The position numbers and the translations under genes were made by a program. DNA of 64,000 bases, taken from positions 1,116,001 to 1,180,000 of the forward strand of contig NZ_NIDE01000014.1 in NCBI RefSeq assembly GCF_002197845.1, read 5' to 3'. Below the pieces are notes generated by a model. That model searched no databases. It was not told the origin of the DNA and was given only the letters and a program-made list of their open reading frames with translations. This stretch comes from Fimbriiglobus ruber (lineage in GTDB: Bacteria; Planctomycetota; Planctomycetia; Gemmatales; Gemmataceae). Below are positions 8,426 to 17,436 of this stretch, one piece after another. The stretch's first letter is position 1. Every line of letters starts with the position of its first letter.

Positions 8426-11400
8426 GGCTGCCCCCCGGCCGGATACGCTTCAGTACGGAGTGGACGCAAACCCCGCTCGTAAACGTCTGGCGCCACGAAC
8501 CGGGTGTGAAACCGTTCCCAGTCCTTGGGGAATCGGCGGTAAACGGGATCGTTCTCCAACCCATCCGGCGCGGCTTCATAACTGGTCATATTATGCGAGG
8601 GGAGTGGCAATACCGTTTTCCCGTATCGCGTGTTCAAGTCGCCGTCTTTTACCCACCCGTCGCTGACCCAGACGAAATCCCGCACCCAGCCCGACGGCGG
8701 CGCGGGCGGCGCCGCGAATCGCATCGCGATGTCATCTCCGGCAGTCAGGATCGCGTACCGGTCGTCGACTTTTTCGAGCAACTCGCGAATGTCGCCGAAG
8801 CGGGTGTGGTAGCCGATCAAGTCCCGCCACACCTGGCCGCGAGCCACGAGCCGGTCGTAGTCGGGCAACTCGGGCGAACTCGGGTTCGCCCGGGTCATTT
8901 CCAGGATACCACGCGACCGGAGATCGGCGGTAACGGGGAGCAGTTCCTTTTTTGCGATCTCCACGCCGTCGCGACCTTGCGCGTAGTGGAATGAGTCCCA
9001 GAAGATTTCCATGTTCGTCCGCAGGCGGAACCGGCGGGCGACACCGGGGCCGTCCAGGCCGTCGAGGCGGACGAGGATGGTCTTGTTCTTGCCCGCGGGG
9101 AACCCAATTTTGTCGCGGGCCACCTTCCAGCCGCCTTTGCCGTCGGGCACTTCGAGGACAAGCCCCCGCGGTCGTTCGTGGCGGCCCTGTTCGAGGGCGT
9201 AGTTGATCGAACTGTCGGTCGGGTGAATCCAGCCGCGGGCGATCAGCCAGACCGGGCCATCCTTCGGGGCATCGTCACCGAGGTCGACTTCGACCCAGTG
9301 GTCGTTCGTCACACCCTGGTACAGACCGCGGCCGCAGCGGTCGAGGTAAACGCCGTCATTCGCCCGGACGGCTTCCGTGGCGTCGCCGCCGAGGTGATCC
9401 CAGGCGCGGGCGATCGGGCGCGTCGGACCCGTCATTTGGAAATGCGGCGTCGACGGCTCCAGGGCGAACCGCTCGTCGACGAACAGTTCTGTCCCGGCCG
9501 GGTGGTCGACGACGTGCAGCGCCATGTGGTCGAAGTAGTGGGTTTCCCACAGGTTCGCGTTCACTCGCAGTTCGTAGTGCCCGTCCTTCGGCACAAGCTG
9601 GTCGCCGCGGATCTTGACCCACTCGGCCGTCTGGAGAAAGCCGCCCTTGTCCTGGGCGTTGATGTACATGCCAAGGGGCGTACTCCACATGAAGTCCGCG
9701 AGGAAGGCGAACTTCTCGCCGTTCCAGCCGAACAGGAACGGGCACGAACCCTTGAGCCGCTGCTCGGAGACGACGCCCTGGTCGATGAGCGGCTGGAACT
9801 CGTATTGCGACGTGCCGTTGGGCCACTGGATGCGAACCACGTCCGCCCGCGGGCGTTCGCCGAGCCCGAGGTGGACCGCGGGGGCGGTAATCATTCGCTT
9901 GACGACGTGGGTGCCGGTGCGGAGTTCGATCTCGCCGCCGATGCCGTAAGAGTTGATTCGGTTGTCGCCCAATGGCTGGGCGGCCGGGGCGGCGCGGAAG
10001 CGGATCGTCTGCCAGTGGTAATCCTTCCGGCCGACGTTGCGATACCGGACGGGCCGGCCCTCCGCGTCCAGTCCCAACAGGTCGGGCCGGCCGGAGCCCG
10101 TCAGGTCCACGGCCGCCGACACACGGGCGGGGACCGCAGCGGCCAGCGGCTGGAAGGTGCCGCCCGCGCCGCCCAGCCAGGCGGCGCCGCCCGACGGCCC
10201 GGAGACGATCAGGTCCGGGACGCCGTTGTTATCCAGGTCGGCCGTGAGGAGGCGGATAACGCCCAGTTCCACGTCCGGTGGCGGGCCCCATCGGGCGATT
10301 TCGGCGACCTCCCATCCGGCCCGCTTGTTCTGGGCCGAGACGCGCATCAAGGCTCCGTCGCCGCGGAGGGCGACCACGTCGAAGATTCCGTCGTCGTTCA
10401 CGTCGGCGACGGTGACGGCGCGGTACGAGCCGTTCGGCACGTCCGCGGGCCACTTGCGGAACTGAGCGGACCTTTCGTTGGAGTAGACGTGGAGCTTACC
10501 GGCCGCGTCGAGGATCGCGGCGTCGGCCGCGCCGTCGTTGTCGAAGTCGGCCCAGACGAACTGCCGAGCGGAGTCTACCTCGGCAAAGATTGGTAAGGGC
10601 GTAAATGTGCCGTCGAAGTTATTCCTGAGCCACAGTGGTGGCCCCTTGCGCCGGGCGAGGAGGATATCGAGGTCACCGTCGAGGTCCACATCGGCCGCCA
10701 GGGCGGTCGCGTAGTCCCCACGGAGGATGTCGTCGCCCAGACCAGTCTTCGCGGTCACGTCGGTGAAGCCGCCGTCGTTGCCCTGCTTGAAGAACTTCAG
10801 CCCACCCGGGCCGACGAGCAGCAGGTCGGTTCGGAAGTCGTTGTCCCAGTCGATCGGGATCAGGCCGTCCGGCGCGACCGGGATGGAAGGAAGGACGAGG
10901 CCGGCGCCCGTCCGGCGGACTTCGCGGGCATTCGCGGCGAAGACCACAGGCGCGGTATCGCCGGTCAGCCAGAACGGGGTCACGGCGTCCCAACGACCGG
11001 CCGGGATGTCCGCCAACGGCTCTGGGGTAAACGTGAGATCGGCGTCGGGCGGGGCCGGGGAGTTCCGGGGCGGCGTCAGCTTTACGAACGTTCGCAGCGG
11101 ATTGCCCGCGAACGCGTCGGGCGGGCTGACTTCGCTCGCCGTCCGCGAGTACCCGGGCTCGGACCGTAGGACATTCGCGAAGGTGAGCAGGGGAAACACG
11201 TCGCTCTCCCCGAGCGGCCCGGCGAGTGCGGTCTCCATCTCGGCGAACGTTTTGCGCGTCAGGTCGGCCCAGGTGGGGGCGAGCCTGCGTAGGTGGGTGA
11301 GCGTGTCCTGCACGGCCGGCCGGTCGGACCGCCGGACGGCCACGCGGAGGCGATCAACGAGTACGTGCAGGTTGTCCGGCCGGACCGTCAGGATCTGCTC

Positions 11401-11925
11401 CATCAGCCTTTGGTACTCGGCCTCACTCCCCTCCTTGTGTTCCTGGTCGACGATCTGGGCGAGGCGGTAGAGCGTTTCGACATCGGTGGGGTCGCGTTCC
11501 ACCGCCTTGCGGAAGTGTGTGACGGCCTCGGTAAACTTGCCCCGCCGCTGGTCGAGCAGGCCGAGCAGCTTTTCGATTTCGGGGTGGTCGGGGGCGAGCC
11601 GGTTGGCCTCGGCCAGATCCTTGGCCGCCTGGTCGAGTTGGCCGGTGCGAAGATGAAACAACCCGCGGTCGGCCCACCCGGCCGGCTCCTGCGGAATCAG
11701 CCCAACGACTTTGTTCAGGTTTTCGCCCGCGACGACCGGCACGTCCGCGTCCAGGGCCGCGACGCCGACTTGAAACGCCTCGACGTACTGTTCATAGACC
11801 GGGTTGCCGGAGCCGGGCAGCCGGGACCGCCCCCACAGCCAATACCCGACGCCCGCGGCGCCGACGAGGAGAACGACCGCGGCCGCGATCAGTAGGTAGC
11901 GACGTTGAGAGGGAGAGGATGGCAT
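8422..11925 (-). CDS. Large TPR + FG-GAP/VCBS + ASPIC/UnbV protein with a unique C-terminal domain
   Basis: The protein is 1167 aa. An N-terminal membrane anchor (about residues 8-30) is followed by TPR-like helices (about 45-235, for example PAGWADRGLFHLRTGQLDQA and AVTHFRKAVERDPTDVETLY). VCBS/FG-GAP blades span about 300-630 (DWDNDFRTDLLLVG, DVDLDGDLDILL, DFDNDGAADAAIL, DLDNNGVPDLIV). An ASPIC/UnbV domain lies at about 655-725 (INSYGIGGEIELRTG). The remaining ~440 residues (CPFLFGWNGEKFAFLADFMW and onward) form a conserved-looking domain I cannot name. It is the first cistron of the triad with the UnbV and UnbU-like genes. It probably works outside the membrane with the downstream proteins, perhaps in scaffolding or binding. 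The function is not established. Confidence 0.85.
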   Translation of the reverse strand: MPSSPSQRRYLLIAAAVVLLVGAAGVGYWLWGRSRLPGSGNPVYEQYVEAFQVGVAALDADVPVVAGENLNKVVGLIPQEPAGWADRGLFHLRTGQLDQAAKDLAEANRLAPDHPEIEKLLGLLDQRRGKFTEAVTHFRKAVERDPTDVETLYRLAQIVDQEHKEGSEAEYQRLMEQILTVRPDNLHVLVDRLRVAVRRSDRPAVQDTLTHLRRLAPTWADLTRKTFAEMETALAGPLGESDVFPLLTFANVLRSEPGYSRTASEVSPPDAFAGNPLRTFVKLTPPRNSPAPPDADLTFTPEPLADIPAGRWDAVTPFWLTGDTAPVVFAANAREVRRTGAGLVLPSIPVAPDGLIPIDWDNDFRTDLLLVGPGGLKFFKQGNDGGFTDVTAKTGLGDDILRGDYATALAADVDLDGDLDILLARRKGPPLWLRNNFDGTFTPLPIFAEVDSARQFVWADFDNDGAADAAILDAAGKLHVYSNERSAQFRKWPADVPNGSYRAVTVADVNDDGIFDVVALRGDGALMRVSAQNKRAGWEVAEIARWGPPPDVELGVIRLLTADLDNNGVPDLIVSGPSGGAAWLGGAGGTFQPLAAAVPARVSAAVDLTGSGRPDLLGLDAEGRPVRYRNVGRKDYHWQTIRFRAAPAAQPLGDNRINSYGIGGEIELRTGTHVVKRMITAPAVHLGLGERPRADVVRIQWPNGTSQYEFQPLIDQGVVSEQRLKGSCPFLFGWNGEKFAFLADFMWSTPLGMYINAQDKGGFLQTAEWVKIRGDQLVPKDGHYELRVNANLWETHYFDHMALHVVDHPAGTELFVDERFALEPSTPHFQMTGPTRPIARAWDHLGGDATEAVRANDGVYLDRCGRGLYQGVTNDHWVEVDLGDDAPKDGPVWLIARGWIHPTDSSINYALEQGRHERPRGLVLEVPDGKGGWKVARDKIGFPAGKNKTILVRLDGLDGPGVARRFRLRTNMEIFWDSFHYAQGRDGVEIAKKELLPVTADLRSRGILEMTRANPSSPELPDYDRLVARGQVWRDLIGYHTRFGDIRELLEKVDDRYAILTAGDDIAMRFAAPPAPPSGWVRDFVWVSDGWVKDGDLNTRYGKTVLPLPSHNMTSYEAAPDGLENDPVYRRFPKDWERFHTRFVAPDVYERGLRPLRTEAYPAGGQP

Positions 11926-12050
11926 AAAACCTCAAGGAAATCGGGCCAACTCCCCGTTGGGGCAAAAATACCTGGGACACTGCGAGAAACGGAACGTGGC
12001 AGACTGACTTGAAGCCAGGTCTTTGTCCGAAAGGGACAACAGTGTACGGT

Positions 12051-12689
12051 TCAAGCCCGAGTTTTAGCCAATCTGGCCGTTTGGACCACAGCGCGCAATT
12101 GTTCAACTGTGTGAAACGGCGGGCGGTGTAACATCCGGTGGCAGTTTGCGCACACGATAGCCAAATCAGCTAGCCGGGTAGGAGACGTGCCGTCCAATTC
12201 CGCCAGTGGCAAGCGATGGTGACACTCTGCAAAGCCATCACCGAGAGATCCGTAAATAGTGGCGAAATCAAAGTCACATACCTCGCACAACAATCGCCCG
12301 ATAGTCGCGAGAGTGTTGCGCTTCTTTCGCCGTACTAATCGAGAATTACGTTCCTTCGTCCGATGAATCTTCAATCTGGTACGTCCCTCCACCGCCTCAT
12401 CTTCGTTATCGGTAGATACGCTTTCACTTGTTGCTGTGGTGCCAATGCCCCCGGCCAAGTCGGGAAACGTGCGTTGCAACAAGTGAAGCAATTCACCGGC
12501 TGCCTGGCGGTCGAACTGGATGGACTGACTTACTTTGTCTGGGATCGCGCGGTCTTCGGAGCCAACAGTGTCGAGTTGAAGGTATCGGTTTCCGTCTAAA
12601 CCTTCAACGATTGCATAAAGACAACGTGTCCGGCCGTGGACAGTTTGGCGAGCTTTCGTGTTAGGTTCAAATGAATTCACAAGTGCCAT
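12051..12689 (-). CDS. HNH endonuclease
   Basis: The protein is 212 aa from the ATG at 12689, which has a GAGGAG ribosome site just upstream; a TTG at 12707 is an alternative. The C-terminal half is an HNH (McrA-like) nuclease: CEVCDFDF (zinc cysteines), ECHHRLPLAEL (catalytic histidines) and ANCHRMLHR (second zinc pair and terminal His), at about residues 140-200. The N-terminal ~100 residues are not recognised but may bind DNA or protein. It starts only ~20 bp after the flavoenzyme gene, so it could be co-transcribed with the biosynthetic operon, though a nuclease has no obvious role there. It may equally be an independent restriction-like or homing-type gene. Confidence 0.85.
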   Translation of the reverse strand: MALVNSFEPNTKARQTVHGRTRCLYAIVEGLDGNRYLQLDTVGSEDRAIPDKVSQSIQFDRQAAGELLHLLQRTFPDLAGGIGTTATSESVSTDNEDEAVEGRTRLKIHRTKERNSRLVRRKKRNTLATIGRLLCEVCDFDFATIYGSLGDGFAECHHRLPLAELDGTSPTRLADLAIVCANCHRMLHRPPFHTVEQLRAVVQTARLAKTRA

Positions 12690-12710
12690 CTGGTCGTCTC
12701 CTCGCAATTT

Positions 12711-14219
12711 TTAACTGCCACTGGGCGGCAAACTCCCCGTGTACGGGTACATATTCCGCCGCCCTGGATCACACAACCCGCCCAGGTTGTAAGCCCCCAA
12801 CTCATCCCTGACCTCTTTCATAAACCCTTCCGCTTCGACCGCGGTGACGGTGGCCGCCTGACGGAAAACGTGGGCGGCGATCTCCCGGTAGGTCGGGTCG
12901 TCGGCCAACAGGAAGGCGTCGTCGGGGCCGGCTTCGCCGCGGCGCTCACGTTCCTCACAGTAAATCGCCGCGGCGAAGTAGAGCATCGAGACCGTCGTCA
13001 TCACGGGGAAGCGGTCGAAGTTGGCGAAGCAGTTGCCGGTGATTTCGTCCACCCAGGCCAGCTCGCGCAACACCGACCGGCCGTATTCGATCAGTCGGCG
13101 CTGGCGGCCGGGGCCGGTGCGATCTTCGGCCAGGATGCGGCCCAGGCGGTTGACCGCGAACAGCGTCTGGGCGATGCCGGGGCTCAGCCAGGCGTCGAGG
13201 AAGCCGGCCGTGTGCGGGAGCAGCGCCCAGTCGGGGCCGGACGCCTGGGAGAGGCGGCGCTGGAGTCGGCCCGTCCGCGTGAACGGCCGGACCGGGACCG
13301 CGTCCGCGAACTGGCGGGCCAGCGACGGGTACGCGGCCAACAGCCGGGCCCACTCGGCTTCCGGCGACTCGCCCGGGCGGATCGGGTGCCGGTCCGGGTC
13401 GAGCGAGAAGCCGGCGCTGGTGACGCCGCTGTCGAAGCGGAGAATCCACATCCAGCCGCCGTCAATGATCTGGTGCAGGGCCGCGGCGTCGCATGGGAAC
13501 GGGTGGCCGGTCGTGGCCGACGGGCCGTGTGTCGATTCCAGAACGTCGTGCCAGCGCTCAACGCCGGTGAAGTGGCTGTAAAGGGCGCGGGAGTGGGCGC
13601 GAAAGGTGGACGGCGGAACCTGCTCCAGCCCCAGAACCGCGCTCAACGCCTGGCCGGTCCCGCTGGCGTCGACCAGAAGGCCGGCGTGGACCTGGATCGA
13701 CCCGTCCGCCCGGCTGCCTTCTACGTCCCAGCCGCGGTCGCCGTGCTTGATCGAGTGGACTTCGAGTCGGTCGATGTGCGGGATGCCGAGTTCGACCGCC
13801 TTGTTAACGAGGTGGGCGTCGAAGTCGGCCCGGAACCAGTGTGTGTCCGCCGACGCATCGTTGGGGTTGGCCGCGACCAGGAGAGCGTTCGCATTGTCGG
13901 GGTCGGGTGAATAGACCCGATCCGGCTCGTGGCAGAAGAAGCTGAACCCGCGCTTGAGGCCGCGCTCCACCTTGGGGTAGTGGGCTTTCCAAGAGCCGTA
14001 CTTGGCGAACGGGCGGAGCCAGTCGAGGCCGAAACGGTCGGCGATGGCGGCCAGCTTGAAATCGGCGAGCGGGGTGGACGATTCGCCGATGGCGAATCGC
14101 GGGTGGGCGCCGCGCTCCAACAGGACGACCGAGTAGCCGAGGCGCTGGGCGATGATCGCCAGGAGGGTGCCGCCGAAGCCCGAGCCGAGGATCGCGAGGT
14201 CGCAATCGTACCGCGTCAC
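12711..14219 (-). CDS. FAD-dependent oxidoreductase, tryptophan-halogenase-like
   Basis: The protein is 502 aa. The N-terminal Rossmann motif LAILGSGFGGTLLA (GxGxxG) binds FAD. GESSTPLADF at about residues 46-55 matches the GES(T/S)xP motif of flavin-dependent halogenases. The segment GGWMWILRFDSG resembles the halogenase WxWxIP motif but reads WMWILR, so halogenating activity is uncertain. LVDASGTG is the second FAD-contact motif. The family also includes oxidases, hydroxylases and geranylgeranyl-reductase-like enzymes. The gene overlaps the radical SAM gene by four bases and is third in a coupled three-gene set, so it probably modifies the same product. A separate flavin reductase is not seen in the window. 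Confidence 0.82.
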   Translation of the reverse strand: MTRYDCDLAILGSGFGGTLLAIIAQRLGYSVVLLERGAHPRFAIGESSTPLADFKLAAIADRFGLDWLRPFAKYGSWKAHYPKVERGLKRGFSFFCHEPDRVYSPDPDNANALLVAANPNDASADTHWFRADFDAHLVNKAVELGIPHIDRLEVHSIKHGDRGWDVEGSRADGSIQVHAGLLVDASGTGQALSAVLGLEQVPPSTFRAHSRALYSHFTGVERWHDVLESTHGPSATTGHPFPCDAAALHQIIDGGWMWILRFDSGVTSAGFSLDPDRHPIRPGESPEAEWARLLAAYPSLARQFADAVPVRPFTRTGRLQRRLSQASGPDWALLPHTAGFLDAWLSPGIAQTLFAVNRLGRILAEDRTGPGRQRRLIEYGRSVLRELAWVDEITGNCFANFDRFPVMTTVSMLYFAAAIYCEERERRGEAGPDDAFLLADDPTYREIAAHVFRQAATVTAVEAEGFMKEVRDELGAYNLGGLCDPGRRNMYPYTGSLPPSGS

Positions 14220-15151
14220 GATTCACCTCGCACGGCCGGTTCGAGCTTCTGGGACAGGTTCATGCGTGCCAACCTGGCTATGCGGGCGGCCCGGTCTGGC
14301 GCGTCGGGCGAGACCTTCTCGATGTCCCACAGGTCGATGAAGACACGGCCGGCCTTGAGCGACAGGCCGTAGTCCATCGCCCGCTCCATCGCGTCGAGCG
14401 ACGGGGGGGCGAACTCTCCTTGCCGCGCGAGTTCTTCCATCACCCCGTTGCCCCCGCGAGTCGGGATGAGGCAGCAACAGCCGACCCCAACAGAGAACGC
14501 GAAGTCCAGCGACCGGCACGCCCACTCGACCCCTTCCGCGTCCGACAGGTAGGGCGGCCGGACGATGATGAAGGCCCGGGACGCGATTCGTTCTCTCTGG
14601 AGGTTACGGGCGGCCTGTGCGAAGTCCTCCAGGGTCATGCTCTTGTTCAGCCGACGGAGAACCTCGGGGTGGGCGGTCTCCAGCCCCATCGCGACTTCAA
14701 ACTCGCCCGCCAACAGGTCGCGGAATTCCCAACACGACCGGCCCACGAGCTTCGGGTGGCATTCGACGATCACCCGCTCGAACCCGGCGACCAGTCGAGC
14801 GATCTCGGTGTAATCGGCCACTGGGATCGCCTTCCGGTCGAAGAAACTGCCCGCGTTGTACAGCTTGATGTGCTGGGCGGGCGGAAGCTGTGCCAGTGCC
14901 CAGCGGATCTGTTCTGGGATCTGGCCCGGGGCGACGGACTCAGCCAGGGTGTTCTTCCACAGGTCGCACATCAGGCAGCGGAATGGGCACTCCTTGTTGG
15001 TCAGGAAGAGTGTGGCCACGTCCACCAGTCGCCCGTCGGCCGCGCACTCGGGCTCGACCATGTAGGCGTACGGCCGGTCCGCCGGGAGCGGGTTGCGCGG
15101 CGGCCGACTGGTGACGATCCATTCATCCAGAGATAGCGGGTCCGGCGACAT
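14216..15151 (-). CDS. Radical SAM enzyme
   Basis: The protein is 311 aa. The motif CPFRCLMC (Cys55, Cys59, Cys62) is the CxxxCxxC cluster that binds the [4Fe-4S] of radical SAM enzymes and cleaves S-adenosylmethionine. It is followed by a TIM-barrel-like pattern with AMGLETAHPEVLRRLNKSM (a typical SAM-contact strand, about residues 153-171). No second Cys-rich SPASM domain is visible; the C-terminus carries only a CCC triad at about 224-226 that might be functional or incidental. The sequence is reminiscent of archaeosine-type (RaSEA) radical SAM proteins, but I cannot assign a substrate. It overlaps the asparagine-synthetase-like gene by 29 bp and the flavoenzyme gene by four, indicating one pathway. 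Confidence 0.88.
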   Translation of the reverse strand: MSPDPLSLDEWIVTSRPPRNPLPADRPYAYMVEPECAADGRLVDVATLFLTNKECPFRCLMCDLWKNTLAESVAPGQIPEQIRWALAQLPPAQHIKLYNAGSFFDRKAIPVADYTEIARLVAGFERVIVECHPKLVGRSCWEFRDLLAGEFEVAMGLETAHPEVLRRLNKSMTLEDFAQAARNLQRERIASRAFIIVRPPYLSDAEGVEWACRSLDFAFSVGVGCCCLIPTRGGNGVMEELARQGEFAPPSLDAMERAMDYGLSLKAGRVFIDLWDIEKVSPDAPDRAARIARLARMNLSQKLEPAVRGES

Positions 15152-16466
15152 AAGCCTTCTCGAAGATGCGGCGGTATTCGTCCGGGGTCGACGGGAACAG
15201 CGACGCGGGCCGGCCGGCCGCGCCGTGCTGGAAGCGACGCTTCGGGAAGACCGGCATGTCCAGCCCCGTTACCGCTTTCACGCCCGCGGCGACGACCTGC
15301 CCCTTGAGGTCGTACAGGCGGTCGTGGTCCCAGTTGGTCAGTTCGATGAACGGGATGCCCTCGGCCACCGCGATCACCGCCGGGCAGACGAACGGGCTGA
15401 GCCCGCTGAACCCGGTCGCCGCGAGCGGGGCATACGTCCGGGCGTACCCGCGGCTCTGGCCGCCGGAATACGTCAGCGAGTGCTTGATGGCCTGCACGCC
15501 CCAGCCTTCCTGGTAGAGCATCAGGTTGTTCAGCACGCTCCGGATGGTTAGCTCGGGGTTATCCTCGATCGGGTAATCCTTCAGGTTCTCGTCGCCGCCG
15601 TCGCCGTCGAGCAGGCATTTCCATTCGGGGTAACGGGCGCGGATGCCGCGGCAGAGGGCGAGCGCCATCGCCCCGGATTGTACGTCGAGCGGCTTGTAAT
15701 CCTCGATCACGCGGACGGCGTCCTCGATCCGCACCGCGTCGCGGTTCACCGTAATCGGTTCCAGAAACAGTTCGAGCCCCAGCCGGCGGAGGAATTCACG
15801 CCCTTGTTCGAGGTCGGGGCTGTCGCCGTCGATGGCGAGGGTGAACGCCTTCAGCCGGGCGGGGCTCTCGCCGCGGCGGAGGATCGCGTGGTAGGTCAGA
15901 AGAAAGACTGCTCCGCTGTCGATCCCGCCCGAGAAGCAGACGCCGACGGGCTCGCGCGGGTCGATGCGGTCGAGCCAGCGGACGATCTCGTTGTAGGCGG
16001 CACCGATGTAGCGCTCGCCGATCGTGGCCACGTCCGCCGGCTGGCTGTTCCGGGTCGGGGCGAAGAACCGCGTGTACGTCGGGTTTGGGTCGGGGCAGCC
16101 GACGAGTTCGATCCGCACGACGTGGTGCGCGGGCACCATGCGGGTGTACGACGGGTGAAACTGGCCGTCGAGACCGAGAACCTTGAGTTGATCACAGATG
16201 GCGTCGATGCGGTCGGCCACGATCAGGATCGGCCCGTCCCGCCACTTGGCGATGAAGTATCGCATCAGCCGGCCGATGGTGCGGGCGAGCAGAATGCTCT
16301 TGCCCTGTTGGCCGACGAGGGCGAACTCGCCGTCGATCCGTCGCACGGCGTCGGCGTCGCCGCTGGCGACAACCGCCCGGGCCTCGTCGACCGTCATGTT
16401 AAAAATGCGGTTGCCGGCCGGGTCGGTCAGGTCGATCAGGCGCGACACGGGGATGGATGTCTGCAT
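15123..16466 (-). CDS. Asparagine-synthetase-like amide-bond-forming enzyme with degenerate amidotransferase domain
   Basis: The protein is 447 aa from the ATG at 16466; the frame is open further upstream, but that part is Ser/Pro-rich and does not look coding. The C-terminal half is an ATP pyrophosphatase domain with the PP-loop SGGIDSG (residues 179-185) and LLDGDGGDEN, as in asparagine synthetase B, beta-lactam synthetase and related amide-forming enzymes. The N-terminal ~150 residues resemble a glutaminase domain (RRIDGEFALVG) but lack the catalytic Cys that follows Met in true amidotransferases. It therefore cannot hydrolyse glutamine in the usual way and may use another amine or act as a cyclase/ligase. 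It is first in the operon with the radical SAM and flavoenzyme genes. Confidence 0.85.
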   Translation of the reverse strand: MQTSIPVSRLIDLTDPAGNRIFNMTVDEARAVVASGDADAVRRIDGEFALVGQQGKSILLARTIGRLMRYFIAKWRDGPILIVADRIDAICDQLKVLGLDGQFHPSYTRMVPAHHVVRIELVGCPDPNPTYTRFFAPTRNSQPADVATIGERYIGAAYNEIVRWLDRIDPREPVGVCFSGGIDSGAVFLLTYHAILRRGESPARLKAFTLAIDGDSPDLEQGREFLRRLGLELFLEPITVNRDAVRIEDAVRVIEDYKPLDVQSGAMALALCRGIRARYPEWKCLLDGDGGDENLKDYPIEDNPELTIRSVLNNLMLYQEGWGVQAIKHSLTYSGGQSRGYARTYAPLAATGFSGLSPFVCPAVIAVAEGIPFIELTNWDHDRLYDLKGQVVAAGVKAVTGLDMPVFPKRRFQHGAAGRPASLFPSTPDEYRRIFEKAYVAGPAISG

Positions 16467-16690
16467 GGGCCGGCTCTCGGAAGAGGCCTGAGATCGGGGA
16501 GACGGAGGACAGTATAGGGAAGCCGCGAACCGCCGCTCCAACCGCCCGGGAAGCCGCCGCGAACCGAAAACAAATCTGGTTAGTACGCTTTGGTCGCTTG
16601 CTTTTCTTTTCCGCGGCGGTTAAACGTAAAGTAATGACCTTATCGTTCTCGGTCGGGTAATTGTTCGACTCGTGCCTTCGGATTTAGCCT

Positions 16691-17086
16691 GTGTCCCCCG
16701 GAACGTCTCTCCTCAGCGTTCGCGGCATGTTGCGACTGGCGGTATTCGCCGCGATCGCCGTCGGGGCTTCGTTGTTTGTTCCCACGCAGGCCCGGGCGAG
16801 TTGTGGCGATTACGTCCACGTCGAGAACGACCGGCACACGAAGCAGATCGAAACTGAGACGAATCAACCGGCCACACCACAGCCCTGCCACGGCCCGAAC
16901 TGCTCGCGCGGGACGGAACGAAACGCGGTCCTGATCTTCCCCGCACCCGTCGTTCCGGAATCGGCCGCCTGCGTCCGTTCGGAACTACTTCCCGTGGCAG
17001 CAAAAGAAGAATCTCACTTCGCGACTGACACGTCATTACTACCCATGCGCCTCGGCTTTCGGATCGAGCGCCCGCCCCGGGCGTGA
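16691..17086 (+). CDS. Small secreted protein of unknown function
   Basis: The protein is 131 aa from GTG at 16691, or 119 aa from the ATG at 16727 (MLRLAVFAAIAVGASLF). The hydrophobic N-terminus ending in ARA|SCGDYVHV is a clear Sec signal peptide with an AxA-type cleavage site. The mature part is short, with CHGPNCSR and Pro/Ala-rich stretches, and shows no known domain. Similar short secreted proteins with CGDYV and PCxGPxC motifs occur in planctomycetes as far as I recall. It is divergent from the asparagine-synthetase-like gene and is not a convincing RiPP precursor. Confidence 0.65.
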   Translation: MSPGTSLLSVRGMLRLAVFAAIAVGASLFVPTQARASCGDYVHVENDRHTKQIETETNQPATPQPCHGPNCSRGTERNAVLIFPAPVVPESAACVRSELLPVAAKEESHFATDTSLLPMRLGFRIERPPRA

Positions 17087-17157
17087 TTCATTTCCTCAAG
17101 CCGTGTGGCCCTGGCACACGGCAGCACTCTCGAAGTCTGTGACTTCTCGCGTTCGCT

Positions 17158-17251
17158 CGTTGCGCCAATTTGGAGTGCGGCGCTTGACCGCCGCTTTGGT
17201 TTTTAAAAGCAAAAGCGGCGGTCAAGCGCCGCACTCCAAATTGGCGCAACG
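17158..17251. repeat. 40-bp near-perfect inverted repeat (giant hairpin, MITE-like)
   Basis: Bases 17158-17197 and 17212-17251 are reverse complements over 40 bp (one G-T pair is not needed inside this span). They are separated by a 14-base AT-rich loop. The stem includes the self-mirrored block around GCGGCGCTTGACCGCCGC. It could form a very stable RNA or DNA hairpin, act as a terminator, or be a non-autonomous repeat. No transposase is near. Confidence 0.9.
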
Positions 17252-17436
17252 GCTCTGCGGCCGGTCATTCGACGCGCCATCTCTGTGCTGTTCGGATGGC
17301 TAGACGTTCGGCTTCGCGCGATAGTGGTTTCACTCATTCGGCGTTCCCCCCGGCGGGATGGCGCGGTGGTACGTACGGTATCCCGCCGGGCCGATCGGTT
17401 TTCCTTTCCCCGACCACGCACAACGGAGCCACGACC

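Noticed and set aside
5460-11925. Enediyne biosynthetic gene cluster
   Set aside because: UnbU/UnbV-like genes are present but no enediyne polyketide synthase or thioesterase is found in the window.
16691-17086. RiPP precursor peptide for the radical SAM operon
   Set aside because: The product has a Sec signal peptide and is divergently transcribed, not embedded in the operon.
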